The position numbers and the translations under genes were made by a program. Source: CAIPSZ01 sp038065015 (GTDB taxonomy: Bacteria; Patescibacteriota; Patescibacteriia; PEXW01). Taken from it: DNA of 64,000 nucleotides. The stretch is taken from the NCBI GenBank assembly GCA_038065015.1, contig JBBTRU010000007.1:1-64000 (forward strand), read 5' to 3'. This document shows, in pieces, positions 42,973-51,577 of the stretch (within the stretch, counting starts at the first letter, position 1; each line of letters begins with the position of its first letter). A model generated the notes under the pieces. It had not been told where the DNA came from and ran no database searches. It worked only from the letters and a program-made list of their open reading frames with translations.

Positions 42973-45375
42973 TTAGCGTTTACGATACGCGCTGAAGTTT
43001 TTTTCTTGCACGTACTTTTCGTAACGCGGATCGGTAGCTAAGCTTTCGGCCTGCACGTGATTCCGTTGCCATTCTAGAGTGCCCGCTCTAGCCAACAGGA
43101 TGAAAATGTAATCAGCCTCACCGACGCCAAGGGGGAATTGGTAGAGATGCTCTCGTTGTGCGAGTTGCGCGCCCACGGTGTTCGTCGCCGAAACCTTTGC
43201 GGTTTTTGGAACTTCAGCGATTGCGCTTTTTATAATCGGTGCCATGGGCGCCCGCCAGAATACCCGCATGTCCTTTGTCTGACTGTACGGCAACGGGCTT
43301 AAACGGTACGACTCTATACCGGTAACGATGAGAATGTATACCAGGAAAGTACCTTCAAACGAAAACCGGACGTACTTCCGAAGACGAGCGTCCCACCACG
43401 TACCAAAGCGGCGTCGGAGTGCGGCGATCCCGAAAATACTGGCAATAAATACGAAGCCCGCAATGGTCGCTTGGTAGTGGTAAATCATCAGCCTCGGCTC
43501 AATGCGCTCATTGAAGAGGTTCACGACGTAATCTGGCCAGGCCGCGGCAAGCCAGATGGGGCTCGCCAGCGGCAGGAAGCCAATGGGTCCCAGCTGACCG
43601 GCGTACATGTGTCGGGCCTGTTTGCCCGCTACCATCGCAACCAGAAGTTTTGGGTTTTCCTGCACATTACGTAATATTTCTTTTGGACTCGTGCCCAGTA
43701 CATCATATTGCACCACGTACTTGCTGGATGCGCCGCTCCGGGCACCCGGCATGATTGCGAAGTACGTGAGGCCAAAGTACACAACGCTCAAACCTAGCGT
43801 GAGGAAGGCAATTTTTCGAACGGGAATGTCTCGCCAATCGCGCCAGAGCATGAGCAGGGCTACCGAGGCGACCATGAGTGGCAGCTCTTCCTTGCACAGC
43901 GCCAGGAGCACCGCAAACACGGCAAATGCCTGCCAGCGACGCTCGACATATGCCAGGACCAAACCAACGCTGAAAGTTGCACCGAGGGTAAGACTGTGAA
44001 AATCAAAGAGGACGGCGCGTTGCAGGGTCGGGTAGAAAAGAAAAGCCAGGGCAAGCGCGGCGGCCAGCCACTCGTGGCCGAGAACGCGTTTTGCCAGGCG
44101 GTACACCAACCAGCCACCGCATGCCACGATGAGTGCCTGGGCGACGAGTAAGATGTTCGGGCTTGCGTACACCCAGTACAGCGGCGCAAAGAGCACGAGA
44201 AAAATATCTCCATGATGTATGTAGCGGGAAACTGTCTCAGTAGTGTAGGGATTAGTGAATTGAAAAAAACGTCCGTGACTGGTGTTCCAAACAATTTGAT
44301 CCATATTCCCAAGATCAAATCGGCTGGTAATAACCTTGGCGTGCATGGCGACGGTAATGATGCTGAAGTACAACGCAAAAGCGATGCTGGCCGTAATCAC
44401 AATGCCCCGGGGACTCTTTTGCCAGCGCCAGGCGGCCTGCAGACCTCGCCATACATCCTGCCATGCGCCAGCGGCAACCCAGCCTAACTCAACAATGGTC
44501 ATCGCAATGCGCGAATAGGTAGCAATAACCGCTCCCAGGCTGCCGTACACGGGCGCCAGGAGTAACGCGATTGCTGCTTCACGCACCCCAATGCCGCTGG
44601 GCGTGACAAAACTGGCATACCCTAAGAACCAAGCAATGGGAAAGGTTGCAAGCAGCAACAAGGCTGTCCCCGGCTGGAGCTTAAGAAATGCCGCAGCCAC
44701 CGCGTAGCTACCAAAGGTAAAACCTGCCCAGGCAATGCAAAAAGTGGCAACAACGCGCAAAAAAGAACGTGCCGGGAAATGCCAAACAATCTCCGCTTTG
44801 CCCAAGCGACGGAGTACCCACTGCAAGGCTCGGTCGAGCCGCTGAAAGGAAAAAGCTAAAACCAGTGCACCCAGCCCGCCAATAACGGCAAGGTAGCGTG
44901 CCCACTGCGGTACATCTTTTGCAAGCAGGGCAAAACCGCCACCGACGATGAGTGAGGCGGCAAGCAAGGCAAGAATTTCTGCGACCGTAGCAATAAAGGC
45001 TCGATCTGCCGGGACCCCATTCCCCGTGCTTAACCCCACCCGGCTAAACACACTCCAGACATTTCCGGGTATGTAACGGGTTATTTCCGAGAGCATCATT
45101 GTTCGTATTGCCGCCCGGCGCGGCACCGGATGCCCGAGGGCTTTCAGGACTCTGCGCCAACCAGAAATACGCACTCCGTAAAAGACACTGAAACCCACAA
45201 TGGAAAGTGCCAACCAGCCCCAGTGTGGCTGGTGGAAAGCGTTCTGCACTTGCGCCCAACTTTGCTGAAAGGTGCGTAAAAAAAATCCGGCAACTACAAG
45301 AATAATAGCGAGAGAGAGCATGCGCCGGATTCGCGGCGTAATTTTAGGTAAGTGGTCCCGCAGCATTCCACTCAT
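42973..45375 (-). CDS. Fusion of a UPF0104/LPG-synthase-type flippase domain with a DUF2079 membrane domain
   Basis: About 800 aa. Residues about 15-310 are an eight-helix UPF0104 (lysylphosphatidylglycerol synthetase transmembrane) region with FSVFYGVRISGWRRVL, EITRYIPGNVWS and FVTPSGIGVREAAIALLL. From about residue 325 a DUF2079 part starts, with FDLGNMDQIVWNTSHGRFF, HHGDIFLVLFAPLYW and about nine helices, ending in a small soluble domain. The UPF0104 part often flips lipids; DUF2079 resembles GT-C glycosyltransferases. The start is uncertain (45375 or 45366), both inside the GT2 gene's 3' end. Confidence 0.8.
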   Translation of the reverse strand: MSGMLRDHLPKITPRIRRMLSLAIILVVAGFFLRTFQQSWAQVQNAFHQPHWGWLALSIVGFSVFYGVRISGWRRVLKALGHPVPRRAAIRTMMLSEITRYIPGNVWSVFSRVGLSTGNGVPADRAFIATVAEILALLAASLIVGGGFALLAKDVPQWARYLAVIGGLGALVLAFSFQRLDRALQWVLRRLGKAEIVWHFPARSFLRVVATFCIAWAGFTFGSYAVAAAFLKLQPGTALLLLATFPIAWFLGYASFVTPSGIGVREAAIALLLAPVYGSLGAVIATYSRIAMTIVELGWVAAGAWQDVWRGLQAAWRWQKSPRGIVITASIAFALYFSIITVAMHAKVITSRFDLGNMDQIVWNTSHGRFFQFTNPYTTETVSRYIHHGDIFLVLFAPLYWVYASPNILLVAQALIVACGGWLVYRLAKRVLGHEWLAAALALAFLFYPTLQRAVLFDFHSLTLGATFSVGLVLAYVERRWQAFAVFAVLLALCKEELPLMVASVALLMLWRDWRDIPVRKIAFLTLGLSVVYFGLTYFAIMPGARSGASSKYVVQYDVLGTSPKEILRNVQENPKLLVAMVAGKQARHMYAGQLGPIGFLPLASPIWLAAAWPDYVVNLFNERIEPRLMIYHYQATIAGFVFIASIFGIAALRRRFGTWWDARLRKYVRFSFEGTFLVYILIVTGIESYRLSPLPYSQTKDMRVFWRAPMAPIIKSAIAEVPKTAKVSATNTVGAQLAQREHLYQFPLGVGEADYIFILLARAGTLEWQRNHVQAESLATDPRYEKYVQEKNFSAYRKR

Positions 45376-46297
45376 CACGAATAGGAAGTTGGCGTGCACC
45401 CGAGTGCCGCACAAAAAGTTCGGCGAGTAAGCCGGTCATAAAAAGCTGCAAACCCACCAGGATAGCAAAGACGCCAAAGGTGAGTAGCGGGCGCGTGCCT
45501 ATTGCTTGGTGTGCAAAAATCTTTACGACCAGTAGGTATGCCACCGCAACCATTCCCAAACCGCCGATGAGCGCGCCCAAACCGCCAAATAAATGCAACG
45601 GGCGTCGGCTGTACTTCGTTAGGAAGAGTATTGTCAGAAGGTCGAAAAAACCACGGAGGTAGCGTTTCGCCTTGTACTTGGTTTCACCATACTTACGTTC
45701 TCGAGTATGCGTTTGCACTTCTACAATAGTAAAACCAAGCTGTGAAGCAAGCACAGGGATGTACCGGTGCAGTTCGCCATAGAGATCCAAGGCTTGGGCT
45801 GCAGTGCGGGTGTACGCTTTAATGCCGGAATTAAAATCGTGGAGCTGGAGCTGGGTGAAGTGACTGGTGATGTAATTGAAAAAGCGCGAGGGTAGGCGCT
45901 TTTCCAGGTGGTCGGGTCGATCAAACTTCCAGCCGCTCACAATATCCGCATCGCCCTGGGCAAGCCGCTCGAGCATTTTTGGCACTTCATTTGGGTCGTT
46001 CTGCAAGTCGGCATCTAAGGTGACCACCACGTCGCCCCGCGAGTGTTGAAAACCTGCCATGAGCGCGGTTGCCTTGCCCATATTCCGTCGCAAGATTATG
46101 GGGTGGACTTTACTGTCGGTACTGGCAATGCGGGCCAGCTGCGCGGCCGAACCATCGGTTGAACCATCATCCACAATAATAATTTCGTAGGGGATGCCAA
46201 GTTTCTGGCCGACAGCATGCAGCTCTGCAATGAGCTCGGGGAAACTGGCATTTTCGTTGTAGGCCGGTGCAACAAAAGAAATGGAGCGTGGCTTCAT
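45344..46297 (-). CDS. GT2 glycosyltransferase with two C-terminal membrane helices (DPM1/GtrB-like)
   Basis: 317 aa. N-terminal GT-A domain with VAPAYNEN, IVDDGSTDGS, DADLQNDP (DXD) and the acceptor-side GETKYKAKRYLRG; two membrane helices at about 235-260 and 270-295. This layout is that of polyprenyl-phosphate hexose synthases, which charge a lipid carrier for GT-C enzymes. The next gene encodes a flippase-GT-C-like fusion, so carrier charging, flipping and transfer may be encoded together. Leaderless promoter directly upstream. Confidence 0.88.
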   Translation of the reverse strand: MKPRSISFVAPAYNENASFPELIAELHAVGQKLGIPYEIIIVDDGSTDGSAAQLARIASTDSKVHPIILRRNMGKATALMAGFQHSRGDVVVTLDADLQNDPNEVPKMLERLAQGDADIVSGWKFDRPDHLEKRLPSRFFNYITSHFTQLQLHDFNSGIKAYTRTAAQALDLYGELHRYIPVLASQLGFTIVEVQTHTRERKYGETKYKAKRYLRGFFDLLTILFLTKYSRRPLHLFGGLGALIGGLGMVAVAYLLVVKIFAHQAIGTRPLLTFGVFAILVGLQLFMTGLLAELFVRHSGARQLPIRDEWNAAGPLT

Positions 46298-46303
46298 ACC
46301 CCG

Positions 46304-46332
46304 ACTCTAGCAGGTATCCCCTGCCCCAGCAA
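46304..46332 (-). promoter_or_regulatory. Promoter of the GT2-flippase-mnmA unit (TTGCTG-N17-TAGAGT), leaderless
   Basis: Minus strand: TTGCTG (46327-46332), 17 bases, TGC-TAGAGT (46304-46309), ending 6 bases before the ATG at 46297. Confidence 0.65.
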
Positions 46333-46339
46333 CCCCAGG

Positions 46340-47095
46340 TTAACGCTGTCGCTGGTACTGGAGCAGCGCACGTTGGATATGCTGCGCACCTTCCACCAAG
46401 CGCGGCCCTGGACGGTTGAGAAGACTATTGGGAATGCGGACCAGGGCGTGTGTTTGGACGGCCCGAAGCTCAGACCAACCGGCGCGCGCTCGTACCTCAC
46501 CTAATTCTTTTGGGTCGTTTTGGCTACACCAGTGAAAAAGCATAAGGTCGGGATCCGCTTCGTGCAGTGCATCGACGTGTATGGGGCTACTGGGCTGGTT
46601 GTGCACACCGCCTACTGGTTTGCCGCCAACCAAATCAACAATTTCGGGCACCCAGTTTCCGGCAATCATTGGCGGGCTAGGCCATTCCTCGCAGTACACG
46701 TGCAATCGCTGGCTCGGTGCAGCAGCTCGGAGTTGTTCAAAATTGCGCTGCATACTATCAACTAAATCACGCGCGGCCTGCGTTCTGCCGCAGACTTCAC
46801 CAATGTTGTGTATTGATTCAAAAACGCCCGCAAGCCCTTTCGGCTCGAGGTGCAGGAGCGTGTGTGAATGCTTCAGCGACTCTAACTCTTTTGGAAAATA
46901 CGTCGTGGTTATTATAACGTCTGGTTCGGCAGCCCGAAGCCGCTCTGGCTGATTGTGTAACCATGATCCAAATTGGGGCTTCCATTGGGCCTCTGTAGGG
47001 TAATCGCAAACGTGCGTAACGCCAATAATATCATCACCCGCGCCCAGTGCGTAGAGAATTTCCGTTGAGCTTGGAGATAGCGAAAGAATCCGCAT
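46340..47095 (-). CDS. BtuF-like helical-backbone binding protein without signal peptide
   Basis: 251 aa. Full-length class III periplasmic-binding fold: ILSLSPSSTEILYALGAGDDIIGVT at the start, PDVIITTTYFPKELE, ERLRAAEPD, VYCEEWPSPPMIAGNWVPEI near residue 135, and RPGPRLVEGAQHI at the end. It resembles cobalamin-binding BtuF proteins. There is no signal peptide or lipobox and no ABC permease or ATPase nearby, so it is probably cytosolic and may bind corrinoid or another ligand inside the cell. Separated from both neighbours by about 40 bases. Confidence 0.78.
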   Translation of the reverse strand: MRILSLSPSSTEILYALGAGDDIIGVTHVCDYPTEAQWKPQFGSWLHNQPERLRAAEPDVIITTTYFPKELESLKHSHTLLHLEPKGLAGVFESIHNIGEVCGRTQAARDLVDSMQRNFEQLRAAAPSQRLHVYCEEWPSPPMIAGNWVPEIVDLVGGKPVGGVHNQPSSPIHVDALHEADPDLMLFHWCSQNDPKELGEVRARAGWSELRAVQTHALVRIPNSLLNRPGPRLVEGAQHIQRALLQYQRQR

Positions 47096-47133
47096 AGGTA
47101 TGTGCGTAGCGTAGCATTTGGACTGCGGCCAGG

Positions 47134-48831
47134 CTAGAACTTTACTACCCCGCCAAAAGGTATTGGCTTACTTGGGTTCTGCACTGGCGGTTGTGCAACC
47201 GGTGGGTTTGGTATTTGCCGTGGGGCGCTGGGTACCGGTCGTGGTTCTGCCTGTGGCCGAACTACCGTGGGTAAAGGTCTATTGGTTGGTGGCGGGTTTG
47301 TTTGGGGCGGCCGCATAGGCACATTTTGACGCTGCCCGGGGCGAACAAAAGGCTGCGCCGGTCGTTGGCGCAAATCGGCTAAGCGGAAGGTGGGGGCAGA
47401 AACTTCTGGCGCAACCACCGGCTCGACGACCACTTCTTCCCGTTTAAATAGGTCTTTCGGTGGCCGCCGCCGCTTGCCTTCTGGTCGGTAGGCGGATTCT
47501 TCCTGCTCGACGGCAACATTCTCTTCGTGCGCCGCAGCGCGGTAGACATCTTCGACCCCGCTCCAGCGAAGAATGTTACTCTCCACGTCTTTTCGATCTT
47601 GGGCATAGCGCTCACGCGACCCCGCAATAACCTTTTCCCGGTTTTCGGTTTTTGCGAGCTCTTGCGGCGGCAAGGTTGTTGCGCTGAATGGCTCGGAGGC
47701 AACGCCATCGATCATGAGTTTTAGGTACACTTCGTACTTGGGCAAATTGACCAAATCGACTTGCGTAAAGGTGGGGAAAAATTCCTTTTCCAAAAATTCT
47801 CCGTCTGCCCCGCCCACGCGGAAAGCCATTATAGTGCCGACGTTGCCGAACACTGCCGGGGCCACCTCTTCGCTGAGTTGTTCAATATACTGGTGGGCAA
47901 TAGTCAAATTGAGGCGATATTTTCGGGCTTCAGAAAGAATGCTTGCAAAGCTCTCTGTAGCAAAATTTTGAAACTCATCTACGTAGAGAAAAAAATCTTT
48001 ACGTTCCGGCTCGGGTATGTCCACCCGGCTCATGGCGGCAAGCTGCAGGCGCGTAATCATCATGGCGCCAAGCAGGGCGGAATTATCTTCACCTATGCGG
48101 CCTTTGGCCAGGTTGAGCAAAAGAATTTTTCGCGAGTCCATAATTTCCCGAAGGTCAATGGTGCTTTTCGGCTGGCCAACGATATTGCGAATAATGGCGC
48201 TCGAGAGAAACTGGCCAACTTTGTTTTGGATCGGGGCAACCGCTTCATTGCGAAATTTATCGTTGTAATTCGCGAATTCATCTACCCAAAAACCCTTTAC
48301 GATGGGGTCGGTCACTTTTGTGAGCACGCGGGTTCGATACCGGCCGTCAACGAGCATGCGGGCAATACCCAGCATGGTTGAACCCGGGTATTCGAGTAAA
48401 GCAAGTATGGTGTTGTTCAGGATGTACTCCATGCGGGCGCTCCAGACCCCTTCCCAGATTTTGGTAAAGACGCCCATAAGCCCCGAGGCGACCAGGTGAC
48501 GTTGGGTTTCGTCAACCGTTTCGAGAACATTAAAGCCAATCGGGTGCTCGGCATCCGCGGGGTTAATGTACACCACATCGTTAATACGATTGTTGGGAAT
48601 ATACTCCAACATTTTCTCTACCAAATCTCCATGTGGATCAACCAGGGCAAGGCCGTGGCCGGCATTCATGTCATTGATGATCATGCGTTCCATGACGGTG
48701 GACTTGCCCATGCCGGTTTTCCCCACCAAGTACATGTGGCGGCGCCGGTCGTCAATTTTTATGCCAAAGCGGCGGTGCTGACCCCGGTAATTCGCTTCGG
48801 CAAATACGTTTATTTCTGAGGGTGTAAACAT
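47134..48831 (-). CDS. VirD4/TraG-like (type IV secretion) ATPase with proline-rich tail
   Basis: 565 aa. Walker A VGKTGMGKSTVMERM near residue 36, LVDPHGDLVEKML, SARMEYILNNTILAL, Walker B DFFLYVDEFQNFA near residue 290 and TIAHQYIEQL (arginine or glutamine sensor region) match the DUF87/TraG-type DNA-pump ATPases. No N-terminal membrane helices. The last 100 residues are rich in proline and arginine. Such ATPases occur in most Candidate Phyla Radiation genomes without a full secretion system. The function (DNA transfer, pilus work or surface export) is not proven. Confidence 0.85.
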   Translation of the reverse strand: MFTPSEINVFAEANYRGQHRRFGIKIDDRRRHMYLVGKTGMGKSTVMERMIINDMNAGHGLALVDPHGDLVEKMLEYIPNNRINDVVYINPADAEHPIGFNVLETVDETQRHLVASGLMGVFTKIWEGVWSARMEYILNNTILALLEYPGSTMLGIARMLVDGRYRTRVLTKVTDPIVKGFWVDEFANYNDKFRNEAVAPIQNKVGQFLSSAIIRNIVGQPKSTIDLREIMDSRKILLLNLAKGRIGEDNSALLGAMMITRLQLAAMSRVDIPEPERKDFFLYVDEFQNFATESFASILSEARKYRLNLTIAHQYIEQLSEEVAPAVFGNVGTIMAFRVGGADGEFLEKEFFPTFTQVDLVNLPKYEVYLKLMIDGVASEPFSATTLPPQELAKTENREKVIAGSRERYAQDRKDVESNILRWSGVEDVYRAAAHEENVAVEQEESAYRPEGKRRRPPKDLFKREEVVVEPVVAPEVSAPTFRLADLRQRPAQPFVRPGQRQNVPMRPPQTNPPPTNRPLPTVVRPQAEPRPVPSAPRQIPNPPVAQPPVQNPSKPIPFGGVVKF

Positions 48832-48834
48832 GAT

Positions 48835-50361
48835 TTAGGCAAAGGGGAGATTCGTCGGTACTTGCGGTTCGTCATAGGCAGGCGCTGGCTTGCTCGTTGG
48901 CGTAGCGGGCATTACTGGCGGTGCCATAACCGGAAGCGCATTTGGGACGGCAGCTTTTATTGAAGCACTGCTTCGCGCGCGCTGAATAGGGAGAGGATTT
49001 TCCACGGGCAGACGCGTTGGAGCTCCAGAACGCTTCGTCTCCGTCTTTTGCACTTGCGCCGCCTTCACATCGATGGTTGGGAAGTGAAATATCGTTGCTA
49101 ATTCTTCAACGTTGAGGAAGATGTACTGACGGCCGCGCCAGGCCGAACGATTGCGGTAATTATAAAGGTTACGCCGCTTTCTATCGAGCAAACGATAATT
49201 TTTAAACCAGATAATATCACCAGTTTTCGTGAGCTTGCTTATAATAAATAAATTTGAATCAGAAATCGCAAACTGGCGTAACCAACCGAGCACGCCGTTT
49301 ACCCCCCGCGCTTTATTAAATGGTTTTACCCCATCTGGTCCGGGTGTGGTTTTGCCCCAGTACATGTAACGGCCTTTCGCTTTGAATGCTACCTTGGCCA
49401 TTTTCATTTGCATTTGCGTCACCACGTCCCGTTCGCCGGGGGTAAGGTGCAGCATCAAAGATGGCGGCTCGTCTTTAACGCGTTTCTCCGTCTCCGGGTT
49501 TAAGCCCAGGAGTGTTGCGGTGGTCGCCTCCCAGACCCCTTTCCCGACTTGCCGCGGGATATCGAGTGCGCCGCTTTTGCTACCACCCTTCTTCCCGACC
49601 ATTTTATTCACCAGCCGGTAACCTTCCTCACGCCACTCTAAATCGTCCTGCTGCAACACCCACTGAATCCACATCTGTTCATCGGGGCTAATGCGACTCA
49701 TCATTTCCATGAGCGCAGCCATCGGGTCGATGAGTTTCTGCGACATGCTGTGCTCAAAAAATGGGTAGGTCCGAATCGGAAATGCCGAATGTCGCAAAAA
49801 AGTGAGTTGTGAAGACCAGCAATCCCATTCGGCATGCGGGAGTTCCCGGGGTTTCGGCATGAGATCGACGTAATCTTCCACTTCCGTCACTTCTGCATCG
49901 GGATATTGTGCGTAAATTGCCGCTTCAATAATATCCCGTTGGATAATTAAGCAGCGAATGAAGAACTGGACGTACCCGCCCAGGCTAACAATTTCAATGG
50001 AAAAACTCGGCGGAACAAAACCATAACTCCAAAATTCAGTAAATGGCATGCCCCAAATTTCGGAAAAAATTGGACCTTTACCCGTGCCTGCAAAATGCGC
50101 GAACATTTGCTCCGCCGCCTTGGGTGTTTGTTCGCTGTCTTTAGGTACGTCAATTGCGAGCAGGACGTATTTTCCGACGAAGTACTTATTTATGTAACGC
50201 CCCTGGATCCAGTACGCCCACATTTCTCGAAAACCGAAAAGGAAGGTTATGACAACGCCAATCCAGCCTCCATTTTGGAAGATAAACCACGACATTGAGA
50301 CTGGGTTCGTCGCTGCTTCTTGAAATTGCGCGGCGAGAACCGAAAGATCGATGACTGCCAT
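48835..50361 (-). CDS. Conserved membrane protein paired with the VirD4-like ATPase (DUF8128-like)
   Basis: 508 aa. One N-terminal membrane helix (residues about 28-46, WIGVVITFLFGFREMWAYW), then a soluble region rich in Trp and Tyr, with VPPSFSIEIVSLGGYVQFFIRC and DPMAALMEMMSRISPDEQMW, and a proline- and alanine-rich tail like that of its partner. In related genomes a protein of this type sits directly before the ATPase; the name is from memory and tentative. It may anchor the ATPase to the membrane. Ends 3 bases before the ATPase start. Confidence 0.7.
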   Translation of the reverse strand: MAVIDLSVLAAQFQEAATNPVSMSWFIFQNGGWIGVVITFLFGFREMWAYWIQGRYINKYFVGKYVLLAIDVPKDSEQTPKAAEQMFAHFAGTGKGPIFSEIWGMPFTEFWSYGFVPPSFSIEIVSLGGYVQFFIRCLIIQRDIIEAAIYAQYPDAEVTEVEDYVDLMPKPRELPHAEWDCWSSQLTFLRHSAFPIRTYPFFEHSMSQKLIDPMAALMEMMSRISPDEQMWIQWVLQQDDLEWREEGYRLVNKMVGKKGGSKSGALDIPRQVGKGVWEATTATLLGLNPETEKRVKDEPPSLMLHLTPGERDVVTQMQMKMAKVAFKAKGRYMYWGKTTPGPDGVKPFNKARGVNGVLGWLRQFAISDSNLFIISKLTKTGDIIWFKNYRLLDRKRRNLYNYRNRSAWRGRQYIFLNVEELATIFHFPTIDVKAAQVQKTETKRSGAPTRLPVENPLPIQRARSSASIKAAVPNALPVMAPPVMPATPTSKPAPAYDEPQVPTNLPFA

Positions 50362-50369
50362 GCGTAGAG

Positions 50370-51500
50370 CTACGCGCCGGCGTTGAGCGAATACTCGCCC
50401 GTCGGCGTTTTTGTGAAGTATGTACGATTCGTGAGTGCAAGGTGAATGGTATTGCGCTTTACCATGCGCTGCTTGAGTACCGCTGCAACGAGGGCATCTC
50501 GGCTCATGGGTTTTGCTTCTCGGCGCAGCACGTCTACAAGTATATCAGCAACAACGCCAGGTTTATAGCCCCAGTCTTTCAAAGCGTAAATTCCCCTGCC
50601 AACCAAGACGTACGCATCGTTGAGAATCAACTCATTATGGACAGTCGGCGCATACGCAACCCGATGGTCAAACTTCGTTTCGTTAATAATGCGCGTTACA
50701 TCGTTAAAATGCAGGGGTTTGCCCGACCTTTTGAGTACCAGGGAAATTTTATCGCTCATGCGTTTTGGTACAACCGATCCCCAGCTGGCGAGGCCGTACT
50801 CATCGTAAGGATTCTTGCGTATTTTCGTGCTCACATCGATGTACGAGACGAGGGTATCTACCGGGAGTTGGTATTGGTGGGTCTGGCCAAAAGCTGAACC
50901 CTGGACGGCAGCAATGAGGTCTTTACTCGAGAGCGGCTGCATTTTTACTTCCAAAATCAGGAGGGCAGCATCAATAGCTTCCCGCACCAGGTGTATGGGC
51001 GCAGCATGCAGCTGCCAGGCCGGGAAAAAGTCCTCATGTGCAGGAACAGCCTTCACGCGATCAGCAAGAAGGTAACGCAAGGTAAACAAGGTCGCTGCCC
51101 GTGCCGCGCTTTGCTCCTTGTGGACATTCAGCATGTGGTGAAACAGCAAATCCTCGCGCATGACCCCGCCGTGATGGTCGAGGACAGCCACGATTGCATC
51201 GGCGAGGGGTCGAACGATTGTTTGGGTGCTGTGGTTCTTTCGCACTTTGGCTATTGCGCCAGACTCAATTTGCCGCACCCGCTCCCGCGTGACCTTGTAC
51301 AGGTTGCCAATGTGTTCCAAGGTTTCGGGTGGCTTACCGTGTAGACCGTGGCGGCGCACAATGATATCTTCTTCCCTGCTCGAAAGATGCTTTAAAAGCC
51401 CAGTAATGACATCCACAGGATTAAAATGCTCAATCTCATGGGTTTCTTTCTGAGATATGACTCGGTCAAGAATCGATCCTGGAAGGTTTTGGTCAGTCAT
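50370..51500 (-). CDS. Sigma-70 region 4 protein fused to several HARE-like winged-helix domains
   Basis: 376 aa. Residues about 38-88 match sigma-70 region 4 (LSSREEDIIVRRHGL, then TLEHIGNLYKVTRERVRQIES, which binds -35 elements), but there is no region 2 for -10 recognition. The rest appears to be successive winged helices of the HARE/HB1 type: SGKPLHFNDVTRIINE with GRGIYALKDWGY, and AKPMSRDALVAAVLKQ with TPTGEYSLN; two earlier repeats start near residues 105 and 165. Likely a -35-binding regulator or RNA-polymerase accessory factor. First gene of the ATPase operon. Confidence 0.82.
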   Translation of the reverse strand: MTDQNLPGSILDRVISQKETHEIEHFNPVDVITGLLKHLSSREEDIIVRRHGLHGKPPETLEHIGNLYKVTRERVRQIESGAIAKVRKNHSTQTIVRPLADAIVAVLDHHGGVMREDLLFHHMLNVHKEQSAARAATLFTLRYLLADRVKAVPAHEDFFPAWQLHAAPIHLVREAIDAALLILEVKMQPLSSKDLIAAVQGSAFGQTHQYQLPVDTLVSYIDVSTKIRKNPYDEYGLASWGSVVPKRMSDKISLVLKRSGKPLHFNDVTRIINETKFDHRVAYAPTVHNELILNDAYVLVGRGIYALKDWGYKPGVVADILVDVLRREAKPMSRDALVAAVLKQRMVKRNTIHLALTNRTYFTKTPTGEYSLNAGA

Positions 51501-51530
51501 GGCGTATCGTGATATTCACTAATGTATGCT

Positions 51531-51559
51531 AATATAGCACTTTCTTACGAAAGTGTCAA
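51531..51559 (-). promoter_or_regulatory. Strong promoter of the sigma-like gene with an operator-like palindrome
   Basis: Minus strand: TTGACA (51554-51559), 17 bases, TGC-TATATT (51531-51536), close to consensus. A perfect inverted repeat CACTTTC-N4-GAAAGTG (51538-51555) fills the spacer and touches the -35 box. A second short dyad, GTGA-N3-TCAC (51509-51519), lies in the 30-base leader. This position suits a repressor or autoregulator. Confidence 0.7.
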
Positions 51560-51577
51560 GTTCTTTACGTTTTTCGT

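Noticed and set aside
51538..51555. CACTTTC/GAAAGTG stem as terminator of secF
   Set aside because: No T run follows in the direction of secF transcription, and the stem sits inside a strong promoter.
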